22,224 nt of DNA, from positions 1 to 22,224 of the forward strand of contig CAADWU010000111.1 in assembly GCA_900752845.1 (NCBI GenBank), in the 5' to 3' direction. The translations under genes were made by a program, and so were the position numbers. Within the stretch, counting starts at the first letter, position 1. Every line of letters starts with the position of its first letter. This document shows, piece after piece, positions 7,903 to 14,723 of this stretch. The notes beneath the pieces were generated by a model. It was not told where the DNA came from and made no database searches. It was given only the letters and a program-made list of their open reading frames with translations. The stretch comes from Candidatus Gastranaerophilales bacterium. Its GTDB lineage: Bacteria > Cyanobacteriota > Vampirovibrionia > Gastranaerophilales > Gastranaerophilaceae.

Positions 7903-7925
7903 GATTGTGTTTTTTTTAGTAAAAT
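7897..7925 (+). promoter_or_regulatory. Promoter of prfB, leaderless configuration
   Basis: The -35 box TTGCAA (7897-7902) and -10 box TAAAAT (7920-7925) have a 17-base spacer that includes a run of eight T (7910-7917). The expected transcription start falls at about 7932, the A of the prfB ATG. There is no Shine-Dalgarno sequence between the -10 box and the ATG. Confidence 0.55.
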
Positions 7926-7931
7926 TGTTTT

Positions 7932-9015
7932 ATGGATACAGAATTAAAACAAAAGATTAATAATTTAAAGACACGTTTTGAAAAAATAAAGGAGTGTCTT
8001 TGACACAGCAGGTTTAGAAAACAAACTGAGCAAACTTGAAAAAGATATGCAGTCACCTGAAATTTGGTCTGACCAGAAAAAAGCATCCGAGTTAGGCGCA
8101 CAGATAAGGGATATAAAGGATAATCTTGAATTCCTCAGACGTTGGCAGGCTGTACTTGATGATGCTATGGTTGCACTGGAAATTGAAGATGCAGATTTAA
8201 TTAATGAAAGTACCGTTCAATTAAATAATATGGAACGTGCTGTAGATAAATTCGAAGTAAAACAGATGCTTAGCGGAGATTATGATGAGGCTGATGCTAT
8301 TTTAACCATAAATGCAGGTGCAGGCGGAACAGATGCGCAGGACTGGGCAAGTCTTATGTTAAGGATGTATATGCGCTGGGCAGAAAGTCATGATTGGAAA
8401 GTAGAGCTGCTTGATAAACTTGATGGTGATGAAGCAGGTATAAAATCTGCAACAATAAAAATTACGGGCAAATATGCTTTCGGATACTCAAAGGCTGAAA
8501 AAGGTGTTCATCGCTTAGTAAGAATTTCGCCTTTTAATGCTAACGGAAAACGTCAGACAAGCTTTGCTTCCGTTGAAGTTTCTCCGATTATAGAAGATTT
8601 TGAGAAAACAATTATTATTCCTCCGGAAGAACTTGAAATTGATACAATGCGTTCAGGAGGTGCAGGCGGTCAAAACGTAAATAAAGTGGAAACTGCCGTA
8701 AGAATTTTGCACAAACCTACGGGTATTGTAGTTAAATGCCAGCAGGAACGTTCTCAACTCCAGAATAAAGAAAATGCAATGCAAATACTTGCATCAAAAC
8801 TTCTTGCAATAAGGCAGGCAGAACATGAAAAGAAACTCGCTGAATTAAAAGGTGAAAATGTAGATATCAATTTCGGTTCTCAAATACGTTCTTATGTTTT
8901 CCATCCGTATAAAATGGTAAAAGACCACAGAACAAATTTTGAAGTCGGAAATGTTGATGCAGTTATGGATGGAGAACTTGACGGTTTTATTGAAACATAT
9001 TTACGCTCAAACTAG
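7932..9015 (+). CDS. prfB: Peptide chain release factor 2, with programmed +1 frameshift
   Basis: RF2 recognises UAA and UGA stop codons and triggers peptide release. Codons 1-23 run from ATG 7932 to CTT 7998-8000, then an in-frame TGA at 8001 is met. Skipping one base and continuing at GAC 8002 gives a 360-residue protein, the normal RF2 length. The downstream part contains the stop-codon recognition tripeptide SPF (in RISPFNANGKRQ), the catalytic GGQ (SGGAGGQNVNKVET) and the basic C-terminal region. Listing only the frame after the shift would lose the N-terminal helix. The gene is expected to autoregulate: low RF2 slows termination at UGA and favours the shift. The upstream region suggests a leaderless mRNA. 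Confidence 0.96.
7989..8003 (+). promoter_or_regulatory. RF2 programmed +1 frameshift site
   Basis: An internal Shine-Dalgarno-like AAGGAG (7989-7994) is followed after exactly three bases (TGT) by CTT TGA C, the slippery Leu codon plus weak UGA context. This arrangement is that of the E. coli RF2 site. Reading resumes at GAC (8002) in the +1 frame. Confidence 0.95.
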
Positions 9016-9026
9016 GCTTTTGTAAA

Positions 9027-9656
9027 TTACAATGTTTTTCCATGTAAATCAGTTCCTCCCGTTTTTAACAGGTTATATTTTTCTGCAATTTTTTCAACGG
9101 ATTTTGCCTTATGAAATTTTATAATTCCTCTGTGTCTTTTATACGGGTAATAGACTTCTATACCGTCTAATCCGTAAGAAACCAGTTTTTTTACAAATCG
9201 GTCAAGACTGACAGCCCAGCAGCAGGCCGGATGAGCTAATACGGCAATCCCTCCCGCATTATGAATAGCCTGAATTAATTTTTTTATATCACGTTTAGCA
9301 AAAATTCTTACGATATCAAGCTCAGTTTCTCTTTTGTTTTTAGCATAAAAAGAAGAAAGTTCTTCATTATTAATATCTATTCCGTAAGCCAAAAGATGCA
9401 TAAACACATAACCGCACCATACGTCAAATTCAACAGCAGGGATAAGAATATCGTCTTGAACAAGTTTATGCGCCTCAACGGTGTTGTGATCTGATATTGC
9501 TATTCTTTGATAACCTTTTTCTTTTGCCTGTCTGAGAAGTTCAAACACATCTCCTTCACCGTCAGAAAAAGAAGTGTGTATATGCAGGTTTACCTTATTT
9601 GTATCATAATCTTCTCTTGTTAATGATTTTATATATTCTTTAATTGGGGATTGCAC
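9027..9656 (-). CDS. PHP-domain phosphoesterase
   Basis: This 209-residue protein of the PHP (polymerase and histidinol phosphatase) superfamily is a metal-dependent phosphoesterase. The metal-ligand motifs appear in order: HIHTSFSDGEG near residue 25, ISDHNTVEAH near 55, LAHPACCW near 140 and GGTDLHGK at the C-terminus. This layout resembles 3',5'-nucleoside bisphosphate phosphatase/RNase AM (YciV), but those are around 290 residues, so this is a short version with little between the second and third motifs. The start is GTG at 9656, chosen because GAGGA lies about seven bases upstream and no ATG precedes the first metal motif. The gene is convergent with prfB, with 11 bases between them. 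The substrate is unknown. Confidence 0.82.
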   Translation of the reverse strand: MQSPIKEYIKSLTREDYDTNKVNLHIHTSFSDGEGDVFELLRQAKEKGYQRIAISDHNTVEAHKLVQDDILIPAVEFDVWCGYVFMHLLAYGIDINNEELSSFYAKNKRETELDIVRIFAKRDIKKLIQAIHNAGGIAVLAHPACCWAVSLDRFVKKLVSYGLDGIEVYYPYKRHRGIIKFHKAKSVEKIAEKYNLLKTGGTDLHGKTL

Positions 9657-9733
9657 TTGAATTCCTCACTGTTCACTTTTTTATATTTGTAATAAAATTA
9701 TAATACAATAAATTTAATATTAATAGGAGAGGT

Positions 9734-10735
9734 ATGGCTAAAGAAGATAAAAGTGTTTGGAAAATATTTTTTGAAGGATTGAAGATTTTTTGTTTTAATT
9801 TTAATAAATTCTTTTTATATATGGCATTCCCTGTGTTGGGACAAATTTTAGGTCTGGTGCTGATTTTTGGCTTAACTTACTGGTATACTGAAAGTCTGCC
9901 TGATTTAATTCAAAAATTCCCTGCATTTAATAATTTTTCAACAATTTTAATCGTAATGCTTTTGATAACCGTTCCGGGACTTTTAATATGGGCTAAAGCC
10001 TTTTGGGATTATCTTGTCGCATACGGTGCATTGAACTCTATGACCGAAGGTGCTTTAAATACAGGCAGAGTATATGATTTTGCGGCTCATAAAGGTGTTG
10101 TAACAAAGAAAACATTTTCATTTATTGCTCTGTGGTTTCTTTTTGGGATATTCACGTTGCTCGCTGTAATACCTGTTTTCTGGGTATTAGGTTTCATATT
10201 CTTTATTTATTTTATACTGATCTTTCAAGTGTTTACTTTTGAAAGTGATTTATCGCCAATAGGGTATTTTAAGAAAAGTTTAGAGCTTGTTAAAGGAAAG
10301 TTTGCAAGAACATTTCTTCTAATGACAATTCTCGGACTTATTACATACGTGCTTTTGACTTCAGGTGTGTCTGTAATCTTTGATTACCTTAACCTAACCG
10401 AAATATTAGCAAAAGTATTTGAAGGCTGGGTGTCAAGTTTTCCGCTTGAACAGCTTGAAAAGTTTAATATAACTCCTTTGTTAATATCAAAAGAACTTGT
10501 AAAACAATTAATATTTCTTTTGGTGGTTGGTTTTACACTGCCTTTGAGAAGTATATGCTGGACTTTGTGGTACAAGAATTTGAATACGGAAGAACCTGCT
10601 CAGGTTAAGAAAAAGACTAAAAAGACCGAGAAAAAGAAGCCGTCTAAAATGGAAGGCAAGTCCTTTAAAATAGAAAAAAGAGAAATTGATCCTGAAATTA
10701 TTAGACGTGCAAGATGGGAAGATGACGAGTATTAA
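9734..10735 (+). CDS. Multi-pass membrane protein with basic cytoplasmic tail
   Basis: This 333-residue protein has about six hydrophobic helices between residues 20 and 275, then a charged tail (about 288-333) rich in Lys and Glu that ends RRARWEDDEY. The phrase FTFESDLSPIGYFKKSLELVKGKFARTF matches the style of membrane domains seen in glycerophosphodiester phosphodiesterase membrane-domain and YciC-like proteins (Ser-x-Glu-Leu-Val-Lys-Gly-x-Phe). That is a family impression and no catalytic residues are present. The ATG is preceded by AGGAGAGGT, and a TATAAT lies at 9699-9704 without a convincing -35. Two bases after the stop comes the zinc-ribbon gene, then rph, so the three are probably co-transcribed. 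Confidence 0.75.
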   Translation: MAKEDKSVWKIFFEGLKIFCFNFNKFFLYMAFPVLGQILGLVLIFGLTYWYTESLPDLIQKFPAFNNFSTILIVMLLITVPGLLIWAKAFWDYLVAYGALNSMTEGALNTGRVYDFAAHKGVVTKKTFSFIALWFLFGIFTLLAVIPVFWVLGFIFFIYFILIFQVFTFESDLSPIGYFKKSLELVKGKFARTFLLMTILGLITYVLLTSGVSVIFDYLNLTEILAKVFEGWVSSFPLEQLEKFNITPLLISKELVKQLIFLLVVGFTLPLRSICWTLWYKNLNTEEPAQVKKKTKKTEKKKPSKMEGKSFKIEKREIDPEIIRRARWEDDEY

Positions 10736-10737
10736 GT

Positions 10738-10953
10738 ATGTTTATATGCAAAAATTGTAAATCAATTGATAAATTTGAATTGATGTTTTCTCCTGAATAT
10801 AAAGGCGAAAGAAGATTTTTGCAAAAGTACAACAAAAATAATGATATAGAAATAACTGTAGACGGATATACATTTATACCTGATTTGCAGTTTATGAACG
10901 AACATGCTGTTTGCAGATATTGCGGACAAATTTATATGTGGGACTATGAGTAA
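10738..10953 (+). CDS. Small zinc-ribbon protein
   Basis: This 71-residue cytoplasmic protein has two knuckles, CKNC at residues 4-7 and CRYC near residues 59-62. Together they form a four-cysteine zinc ribbon with a long middle segment (LMFSPEYKGERRFLQKY and on). The function is unknown; such proteins bind nucleic acid or act as small adaptors. It begins two bases after the membrane protein stop and ends 11 bases before rph, so translation is likely coupled within that operon. There is no separate promoter or strong ribosome binding site in the gap. Confidence 0.72.
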   Translation: MFICKNCKSIDKFELMFSPEYKGERRFLQKYNKNNDIEITVDGYTFIPDLQFMNEHAVCRYCGQIYMWDYE

Positions 10954-10964
10954 AGGATAAAGAA

Positions 10965-11669
10965 ATGGAAAGAATTGAACGCAAAAATAATGAAACAAGA
11001 CAGATTAGATTCACAAAAGACTATACAAAACACGCATTGGGTTCGGTACTTGTTGAATTTGGCGATACAAAGGTAATTACCACTGCATCTGTAGAAGCAG
11101 GAAAGCCAAAATGGATGGATAAAGAAGAAATGCGTGGCTGGCTTACAGCTGAATATTCACTTCTTCCGTCAGCACCAAACACAAGATGCCAGAGAGAAAG
11201 AACTAAAATTTCAGGCAGAACTCAGGAAATTCAACGCTTAATCGGAAGAAGCCTCAGAGCTTGTGTTGATTTAACTAAAATGCCTGATTTAACAATTACT
11301 GTAGATGCCGATGTAATTCAGGCAGATGGCGGTACAAGAACAGCAAGTATTTGCGGCGGTTTTTTAGCGTTAAAAATTGCTGTAGACAAACTTATAGCTG
11401 ACGGAACGTTAAAGGAAAATCCTATCATTGAACCTGTAGGTGCAATTTCTGCAGGGATTGTAGACGGTGAAGTCCGTCTTGATTTGGATTATATCGAGGA
11501 TTCGCATGCACAGGTCGACAGTAACGTTGTTTTAACTAAAAGCGGTAAAATTATTGAGTTCCAGACAACTGCAGAAGGCGAACCTTATGAGCAGGCACAA
11601 ATGTTAGAAATTTTTAATATTGCAAAAAAAGGAATTGATGAGATTATTGAAATGTATTCAAAAATTTAG
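10965..11669 (+). CDS. rph: Ribonuclease PH
   Basis: RNase PH is a phosphate-dependent 3'-to-5' exoribonuclease that trims tRNA precursors and other RNAs, acting as a ring of six subunits. The 234 residues match the family (about 238). Diagnostic blocks are the N-terminal RQIRFTKDYTKHALGSVLVEFGDTKVI (split across residues 12-38), RGWLTAEYSLLPSAP, the phosphate-binding SGRTQEIQRLIGRSLR, and the active-site DADVIQADGGTRTASI. The ATG is preceded by AAAGGA. It follows the zinc-ribbon and membrane protein genes closely. A promoter for the next gene (11647-11675) overlaps its last codons, so the secreted coiled-coil genes can be expressed separately. Confidence 0.97.
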   Translation: MERIERKNNETRQIRFTKDYTKHALGSVLVEFGDTKVITTASVEAGKPKWMDKEEMRGWLTAEYSLLPSAPNTRCQRERTKISGRTQEIQRLIGRSLRACVDLTKMPDLTITVDADVIQADGGTRTASICGGFLALKIAVDKLIADGTLKENPIIEPVGAISAGIVDGEVRLDLDYIEDSHAQVDSNVVLTKSGKIIEFQTTAEGEPYEQAQMLEIFNIAKKGIDEIIEMYSKI

Positions 11670-11675
11670 TATAAT
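11647..11675 (+). promoter_or_regulatory. Promoter of the secreted coiled-coil gene pair
   Basis: The -35 box TTGAAA (11647-11652) lies within the last codons of rph, and the -10 box TATAAT (11670-11675) begins right after its stop. The spacer is 17 bases. The leader of about 20 bases carries AAAGGGGA before the ATG at 11703. Confidence 0.7.
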
Positions 11676-11702
11676 TAAGTTCAAAAAAAGAAAGGGGAAA
11701 AA

Positions 11703-11999
11703 ATGAGAAAATTATTAATCGCATCATTAATTTTAATTATGGCAGGCGCATCTTCGGCTTATGCAGCAGAAACAACTTATACAGAACAATTAATCCAAAA
11801 ACATACTCAAAAAATCGTTGATAAAGAAAAACAGCTTCAAGAACAGCAAAAAGCAAGAGAGGAAGCTCGTATAAAACAACGTGAAGAATTACAAAAGAAA
11901 ATCGAAGCTGATAAAAAGGCAAGAGAAGATGCTGCTAACACAAGAAAACAAAAAATCGAGCAAAAAAAGAAGTTATTTAATCAATTAATTTCCGAATAA
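11703..11999 (+). CDS. Small secreted charged coiled-coil protein
   Basis: This 98-residue protein has a Sec-type signal peptide: MRK, a hydrophobic core LLIASLILIMAG, then SSAYA before AE, with cleavage predicted after residue 21. The mature part (about 77 residues) is a single long predicted helix rich in Lys, Gln, Glu and Arg (KEKQLQEQQKAREEARIKQ and similar heptad-like stretches) with no Cys and few aromatic residues. It would be periplasmic or secreted. The next gene has the same architecture and a similar end (KKKLFNQL here, KKKQLKELF there), so the two look like a diverged tandem pair. The function is unknown. Periplasmic chaperones of the Skp/OmpH type share only the charged coiled-coil character. 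A ribosome binding site AAAGGGGA is present. Confidence 0.75.
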   Translation: MRKLLIASLILIMAGASSAYAAETTYTEQLIQKHTQKIVDKEKQLQEQQKAREEARIKQREELQKKIEADKKAREDAANTRKQKIEQKKKLFNQLISE

Positions 12000-12013
12000 T
12001 AAAGGAGAAAATT

Positions 12014-12331
12014 ATGAAAAAGAAATTGGCTACACTTTTGGCAGTAACAGTTATGTCAATGACATCTGTTTATGCCGCAGAAACTCAAGGTCCTGTTTCA
12101 AGATGGCTTGATAATATGACCGGAAAAGTTTCACAAAAAGAGCAGGCTGTAAATAAAAAATCACAAACAGAACAGCAAAAAATTGCAGCTAAAAAGAAAG
12201 CTAAACAACAAAAACTTGCTCAAAAACAGGCAAAGGCAAAACAAAAACAGCTTGAAAGAGAGAAAAAAGCTAAAGAAAGAAAAGCCAGAGTGCAAGCAAA
12301 GAAAAAGCAGTTAAAAGAACTGTTTCAATAA
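12014..12331 (+). CDS. Small secreted lysine-rich coiled-coil protein
   Basis: This 105-residue protein has a signal peptide (MKKKLATLLAVTVMSMTSVYA before AE). The mature part starts with a short non-repetitive stretch, ETQGPVSRWLDNMTGKV, followed by about 65 residues of Lys/Gln/Ala/Glu-rich helix (KKAKQQKLAQKQAKAKQ and similar). Lysine makes up about a quarter of the mature chain, so the product is very basic. In the cell envelope it could bind anionic polymers or nucleic acid, but nothing here proves that. Its ribosome binding site is AAAGGAGA, and it lies 14 bases after its sister gene in the same transcript, which ends at the terminator at 12344. Confidence 0.75.
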   Translation: MKKKLATLLAVTVMSMTSVYAAETQGPVSRWLDNMTGKVSQKEQAVNKKSQTEQQKIAAKKKAKQQKLAQKQAKAKQKQLEREKKAKERKARVQAKKKQLKELFQ

Positions 12332-12343
12332 TTAAATAAAGAT

Positions 12344-12378
12344 AAAAGAGCAAGGATGTGTCTTTGCTCTTTTGTTTT
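12344..12378 (+). terminator. Rho-independent terminator after the coiled-coil pair
   Basis: AAAAGAGCAA (12344-12353) pairs perfectly with TTGCTCTTTT (12364-12373) around a ten-base loop, followed by GTTTTTC. It ends the rightward transcript before ilvB. Its right arm also supplies the possible -35 hexamer TTGCTC of the next promoter. Confidence 0.8.
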
Positions 12379-12392
12379 TCTTGTGTTAAAAT
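12364..12392 (+). promoter_or_regulatory. Likely ilvB promoter with extended -10
   Basis: TGTTAAAAT places an extended -10 (TG, one base, TAAAAT at 12387-12392). The best -35 at 17 bases is TTGCTC (12364-12369), inside the terminator stem. An inverted repeat CTCCAT-AACAA-ATGGAG (12393-12409) lies between the -10 box and the ilvB start and includes its GGAG. Confidence 0.45.
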
Positions 12393-12416
12393 CTCCATAA
12401 CAAATGGAGTTTTTTT

Positions 12417-14060
12417 ATGCCCGCAACAGATATTAATATTCAAACTCTTACAGGTGCAAAGCTTGTTACAGAAACATTGAAAAAGCTCGGAGCGGATACT
12501 ATATTCGGATATCCCGGCGGAATTGTTTTGAATGTTTATGATGAACTGTTTAAGCAAAGTGAAATAAAACATTACCTTGTTCGTCATGAGCAGGCTGCTA
12601 TTCATGCAGCTGAAGGATATGCAAGAGTTTCGGGCAAATGCGGAGTTGCTCTTGTTACATCCGGTCCAGGAGCAACAAATATTGTAACAGGGCTTGCTAA
12701 TGCGTATCTTGATGGATATCCGCTTGTTGTTATTACAGGTCAGGTTATGGCTGATTTAATCGGTAAGGATGCTTTTCAGGAAGTTGATATTATTGATATT
12801 ACAAAAACCTGTGTTAAGAAAAATTTTCAGGTCAGAGATGCAAAAAGTTTGGAAAGCACCCTTGTAGAAGCATTTCATACTGCTATGTCAGGTAAACAGG
12901 GACCTGTTGTTGTTGATATAGCTAAAAATGTTTTTTCTCAAGAGGTTGATTTTGATGAAAATATAAAATATTCGATTGATAAAATTCATCCTTTTGATTT
13001 TGAAGTTGATAATGCTCTTAAAGCAATTTGTTCTGCTAAACGACCTGTTATTGTTGCAGGCGGCGGCGTTGTTCTTGCTGATGCTGCAAAAGAGTTTACC
13101 GAATTTGCAAAACTTTTGGACTTGCCTGTCGTTAATACAATGATGGGGATTGGTTCTTATCCCGTTGAAGATGAAAATAATTTTGGAATGATAGGGATTT
13201 TCGGTCAGGCTTCTGCAAATATGATTTTGCGTGAAAGTGATTTGATTTTTTCTATTGGTGCAAGATTTAATGACAGAATACGCTGCTGTTTTCCTAACGG
13301 AGAACTCGAAAGAAATTTTGTACAAATAGATATAAATGAAAACGAGATTTCTCGTATTATTCCTGCCTCAATAGGGATTGCGGGAGACGCAAAATACATT
13401 CTTCAAAGGATGATAACAGAATGTAAAAAGCACAATTTACAAAGTAATAAATCTTCTGATTGGCTTACAAAAGCAAAAAATCTGAAAGAAAAAAATATAC
13501 AGCCTAAAAAGAGGTCTGATGCAATGCATTCATTTGAGGTAATGCGGGAAATTAATAAATTTTTAAAACATGTAAATCCTGTTGTGACTACAGAAGTCGG
13601 ACAGCATCAGGTTTGGGCGGCAAGATATTTGCAATTTAAGGAAATAAGAAAGTTTATAACCTCAGGCGGCTCGGGAACAATGGGCTTTGGTTTCCCTGCT
13701 GCAATCGGGGCTTGTATTGCTGATAACAAACCTGTTTTATGTATTGCAGGCGACGGTTCTTTCCAGATGAATATGCAGGAGCTTGCAACGTGTGTTGATT
13801 TTAATCTTCCGGTAAAAGTTCTTGTTATGAATAACGGGTATCTGGGAATGGTTCGACAGTTTCAGGAAAAGACCTGCGAAGGAAGATATTCCGCAACAAA
13901 GATTTCTAATCCAGACTTTTTAAAAATTGCTGAAAGTTATGGTATTTTAGGAATTAGGGTTAAATCTGCCGATGAAATTTCAGATGCTCTTGAAAAAGCT
14001 TATGCATTTGACGGTCCTGTTATAGTTGATTTTGTCATTGAACCTGAAGAAATTTTATAA
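12417..14060 (+). CDS. ilvB: Acetolactate synthase large (catalytic) subunit
   Basis: This thiamine-diphosphate enzyme makes 2-acetolactate (or 2-aceto-2-hydroxybutyrate), the first common step of valine, leucine and isoleucine synthesis. The 547 residues include the N-terminal TPP domain with the activating Glu58 in VRHEQAAIHAAEGYAR, GPGATNIVTGLANAY, the central FAD-type domain, and the C-terminal GDGSFQMN followed by MNNGYLGMVRQFQE that binds TPP and Mg. The FQEVDI region near residue 120 fits a biosynthetic synthase. GGAG ends seven T bases before ATG 12417. The regulatory subunit gene ilvN, usually adjacent, is absent: the next gene is a pilin homologue. Feedback control therefore depends on an ilvN elsewhere or is missing. 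A catabolic AlsS is less likely. Confidence 0.93.
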   Translation: MPATDINIQTLTGAKLVTETLKKLGADTIFGYPGGIVLNVYDELFKQSEIKHYLVRHEQAAIHAAEGYARVSGKCGVALVTSGPGATNIVTGLANAYLDGYPLVVITGQVMADLIGKDAFQEVDIIDITKTCVKKNFQVRDAKSLESTLVEAFHTAMSGKQGPVVVDIAKNVFSQEVDFDENIKYSIDKIHPFDFEVDNALKAICSAKRPVIVAGGGVVLADAAKEFTEFAKLLDLPVVNTMMGIGSYPVEDENNFGMIGIFGQASANMILRESDLIFSIGARFNDRIRCCFPNGELERNFVQIDINENEISRIIPASIGIAGDAKYILQRMITECKKHNLQSNKSSDWLTKAKNLKEKNIQPKKRSDAMHSFEVMREINKFLKHVNPVVTTEVGQHQVWAARYLQFKEIRKFITSGGSGTMGFGFPAAIGACIADNKPVLCIAGDGSFQMNMQELATCVDFNLPVKVLVMNNGYLGMVRQFQEKTCEGRYSATKISNPDFLKIAESYGILGIRVKSADEISDALEKAYAFDGPVIVDFVIEPEEIL

Positions 14061-14061
14061 C

Positions 14062-14088
14062 TTGACAAAAATAAAACCGTGATATACT
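14062..14088 (+). promoter_or_regulatory. Promoter of the membrane-anchored pilin homologue
   Basis: A consensus -35 box TTGACA (14062-14067) lies two bases after the ilvB stop, followed by an extended -10 TG-A-TATACT (-10 at 14083-14088) with a 15-base spacer. Transcription should start at about 14095, one or two bases before the ATG at 14097. Confidence 0.65.
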
Positions 14089-14096
14089 GTAAAAAT

Positions 14097-14723
14097 ATGG
14101 CAAGAAAGAACAGGCTCTTAATTTTTACAGGCATTTATGTTGTAGTATTATTAATAGTTTCTACTTATTTTACGTTGCGGCTTATCGATAAAGCTGCTGT
14201 AACTTCATTTAAAAAGCTTTATTCTGTATATTCTCAGGCACTTCTTATTACAGTTAATGATATGGATGGTGATACAGGTTGTTATTTTAGTTCTGATAAG
14301 CATATTAATAATGATTTTTCAGGTTGCGAGAAATTTTATAAAAGATTTGCCGCTAATCTGAAAGTAATTAAATACTGTAAAAACAATGCGCTTGAAGACG
14401 GTTGTATACCTGTATACGGCAGTTATGCCAAAACCGCTTCCTGTGCCGGGTATTCTGAAAGTATGATGAACAGGTTTAATCAGGTTTTTGTAATGAACGA
14501 TAATTCAAGCTTAATTGTTTTTAACCAGCCTGCAAATGTTCCAAAACCTCTTTTTGCAGTTGACAGTAACGGAAAACTTGTTCCTAACAAAAGCGGTTAT
14601 GATTTGTTCAGCCTTGTTATCATGAGAAACACAGACGGATATTATTATTTTCACCCTGATGTAACTTATTGCTTGCCGCAGGAAAATGGCGGTATTCATA
14701 AATTACAGGATGTATATAAATAA
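14097..14723 (+). CDS. Membrane-anchored pilin-like protein lacking the prepilin signal
   Basis: This 208-residue protein starts with a basic stretch (MARKNR), one hydrophobic helix (LLIFTGIYVVVLLIVSTYF) and then a globular domain. The domain aligns with the prepilin-like protein at 20191-20868: FKKLYS with FKRVYS, CEKFYKR with CEDFYDK, VIKYCKNNALEDGCIPVY with VIKICKGNAYNDDCIPEY, and DSNGKLVPNKSGYDLFS with DVNGKKPPNKWGHDIFS. The FTLAEV motif and prepilin cleavage site are absent, so it should remain a membrane-anchored protein and not be assembled like a pilin. ATG 14097 is preferred over GTG 14079 because 14079 lies within the promoter; the mRNA appears leaderless. Its stop abuts the stop of the convergent glycosylase gene. 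Biological role unknown. Confidence 0.78.
   Translation: MARKNRLLIFTGIYVVVLLIVSTYFTLRLIDKAAVTSFKKLYSVYSQALLITVNDMDGDTGCYFSSDKHINNDFSGCEKFYKRFAANLKVIKYCKNNALEDGCIPVYGSYAKTASCAGYSESMMNRFNQVFVMNDNSSLIVFNQPANVPKPLFAVDSNGKLVPNKSGYDLFSLVIMRNTDGYYYFHPDVTYCLPQENGGIHKLQDVYK

Noticed and set aside
7932..8003. prfB as a broken gene or sequencing error because of in-frame TGA
   Set aside because: The stop sits in the exact RF2 frameshift context (AAGGAG, three bases, CTT TGA C), and the joined product has normal RF2 length.
8047..8049. ATG 8047 as the start of prfB
   Set aside because: It has no ribosome binding site and would remove the N-terminal helix that the frameshifted upstream exon-like segment supplies.
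9020..9032. TTGTAA-A-TTACAA as a terminator between prfB and the PHP gene
   Set aside because: The stem is only six weak pairs with a one-base centre and no G/C core, which is too unstable for termination.
12888..13325. Leftward 145-codon ORF inside ilvB
   Set aside because: It is antisense to a conserved enzyme and its translation is rich in Asn, Lys, Ile and Phe without motifs, typical of shadow frames.
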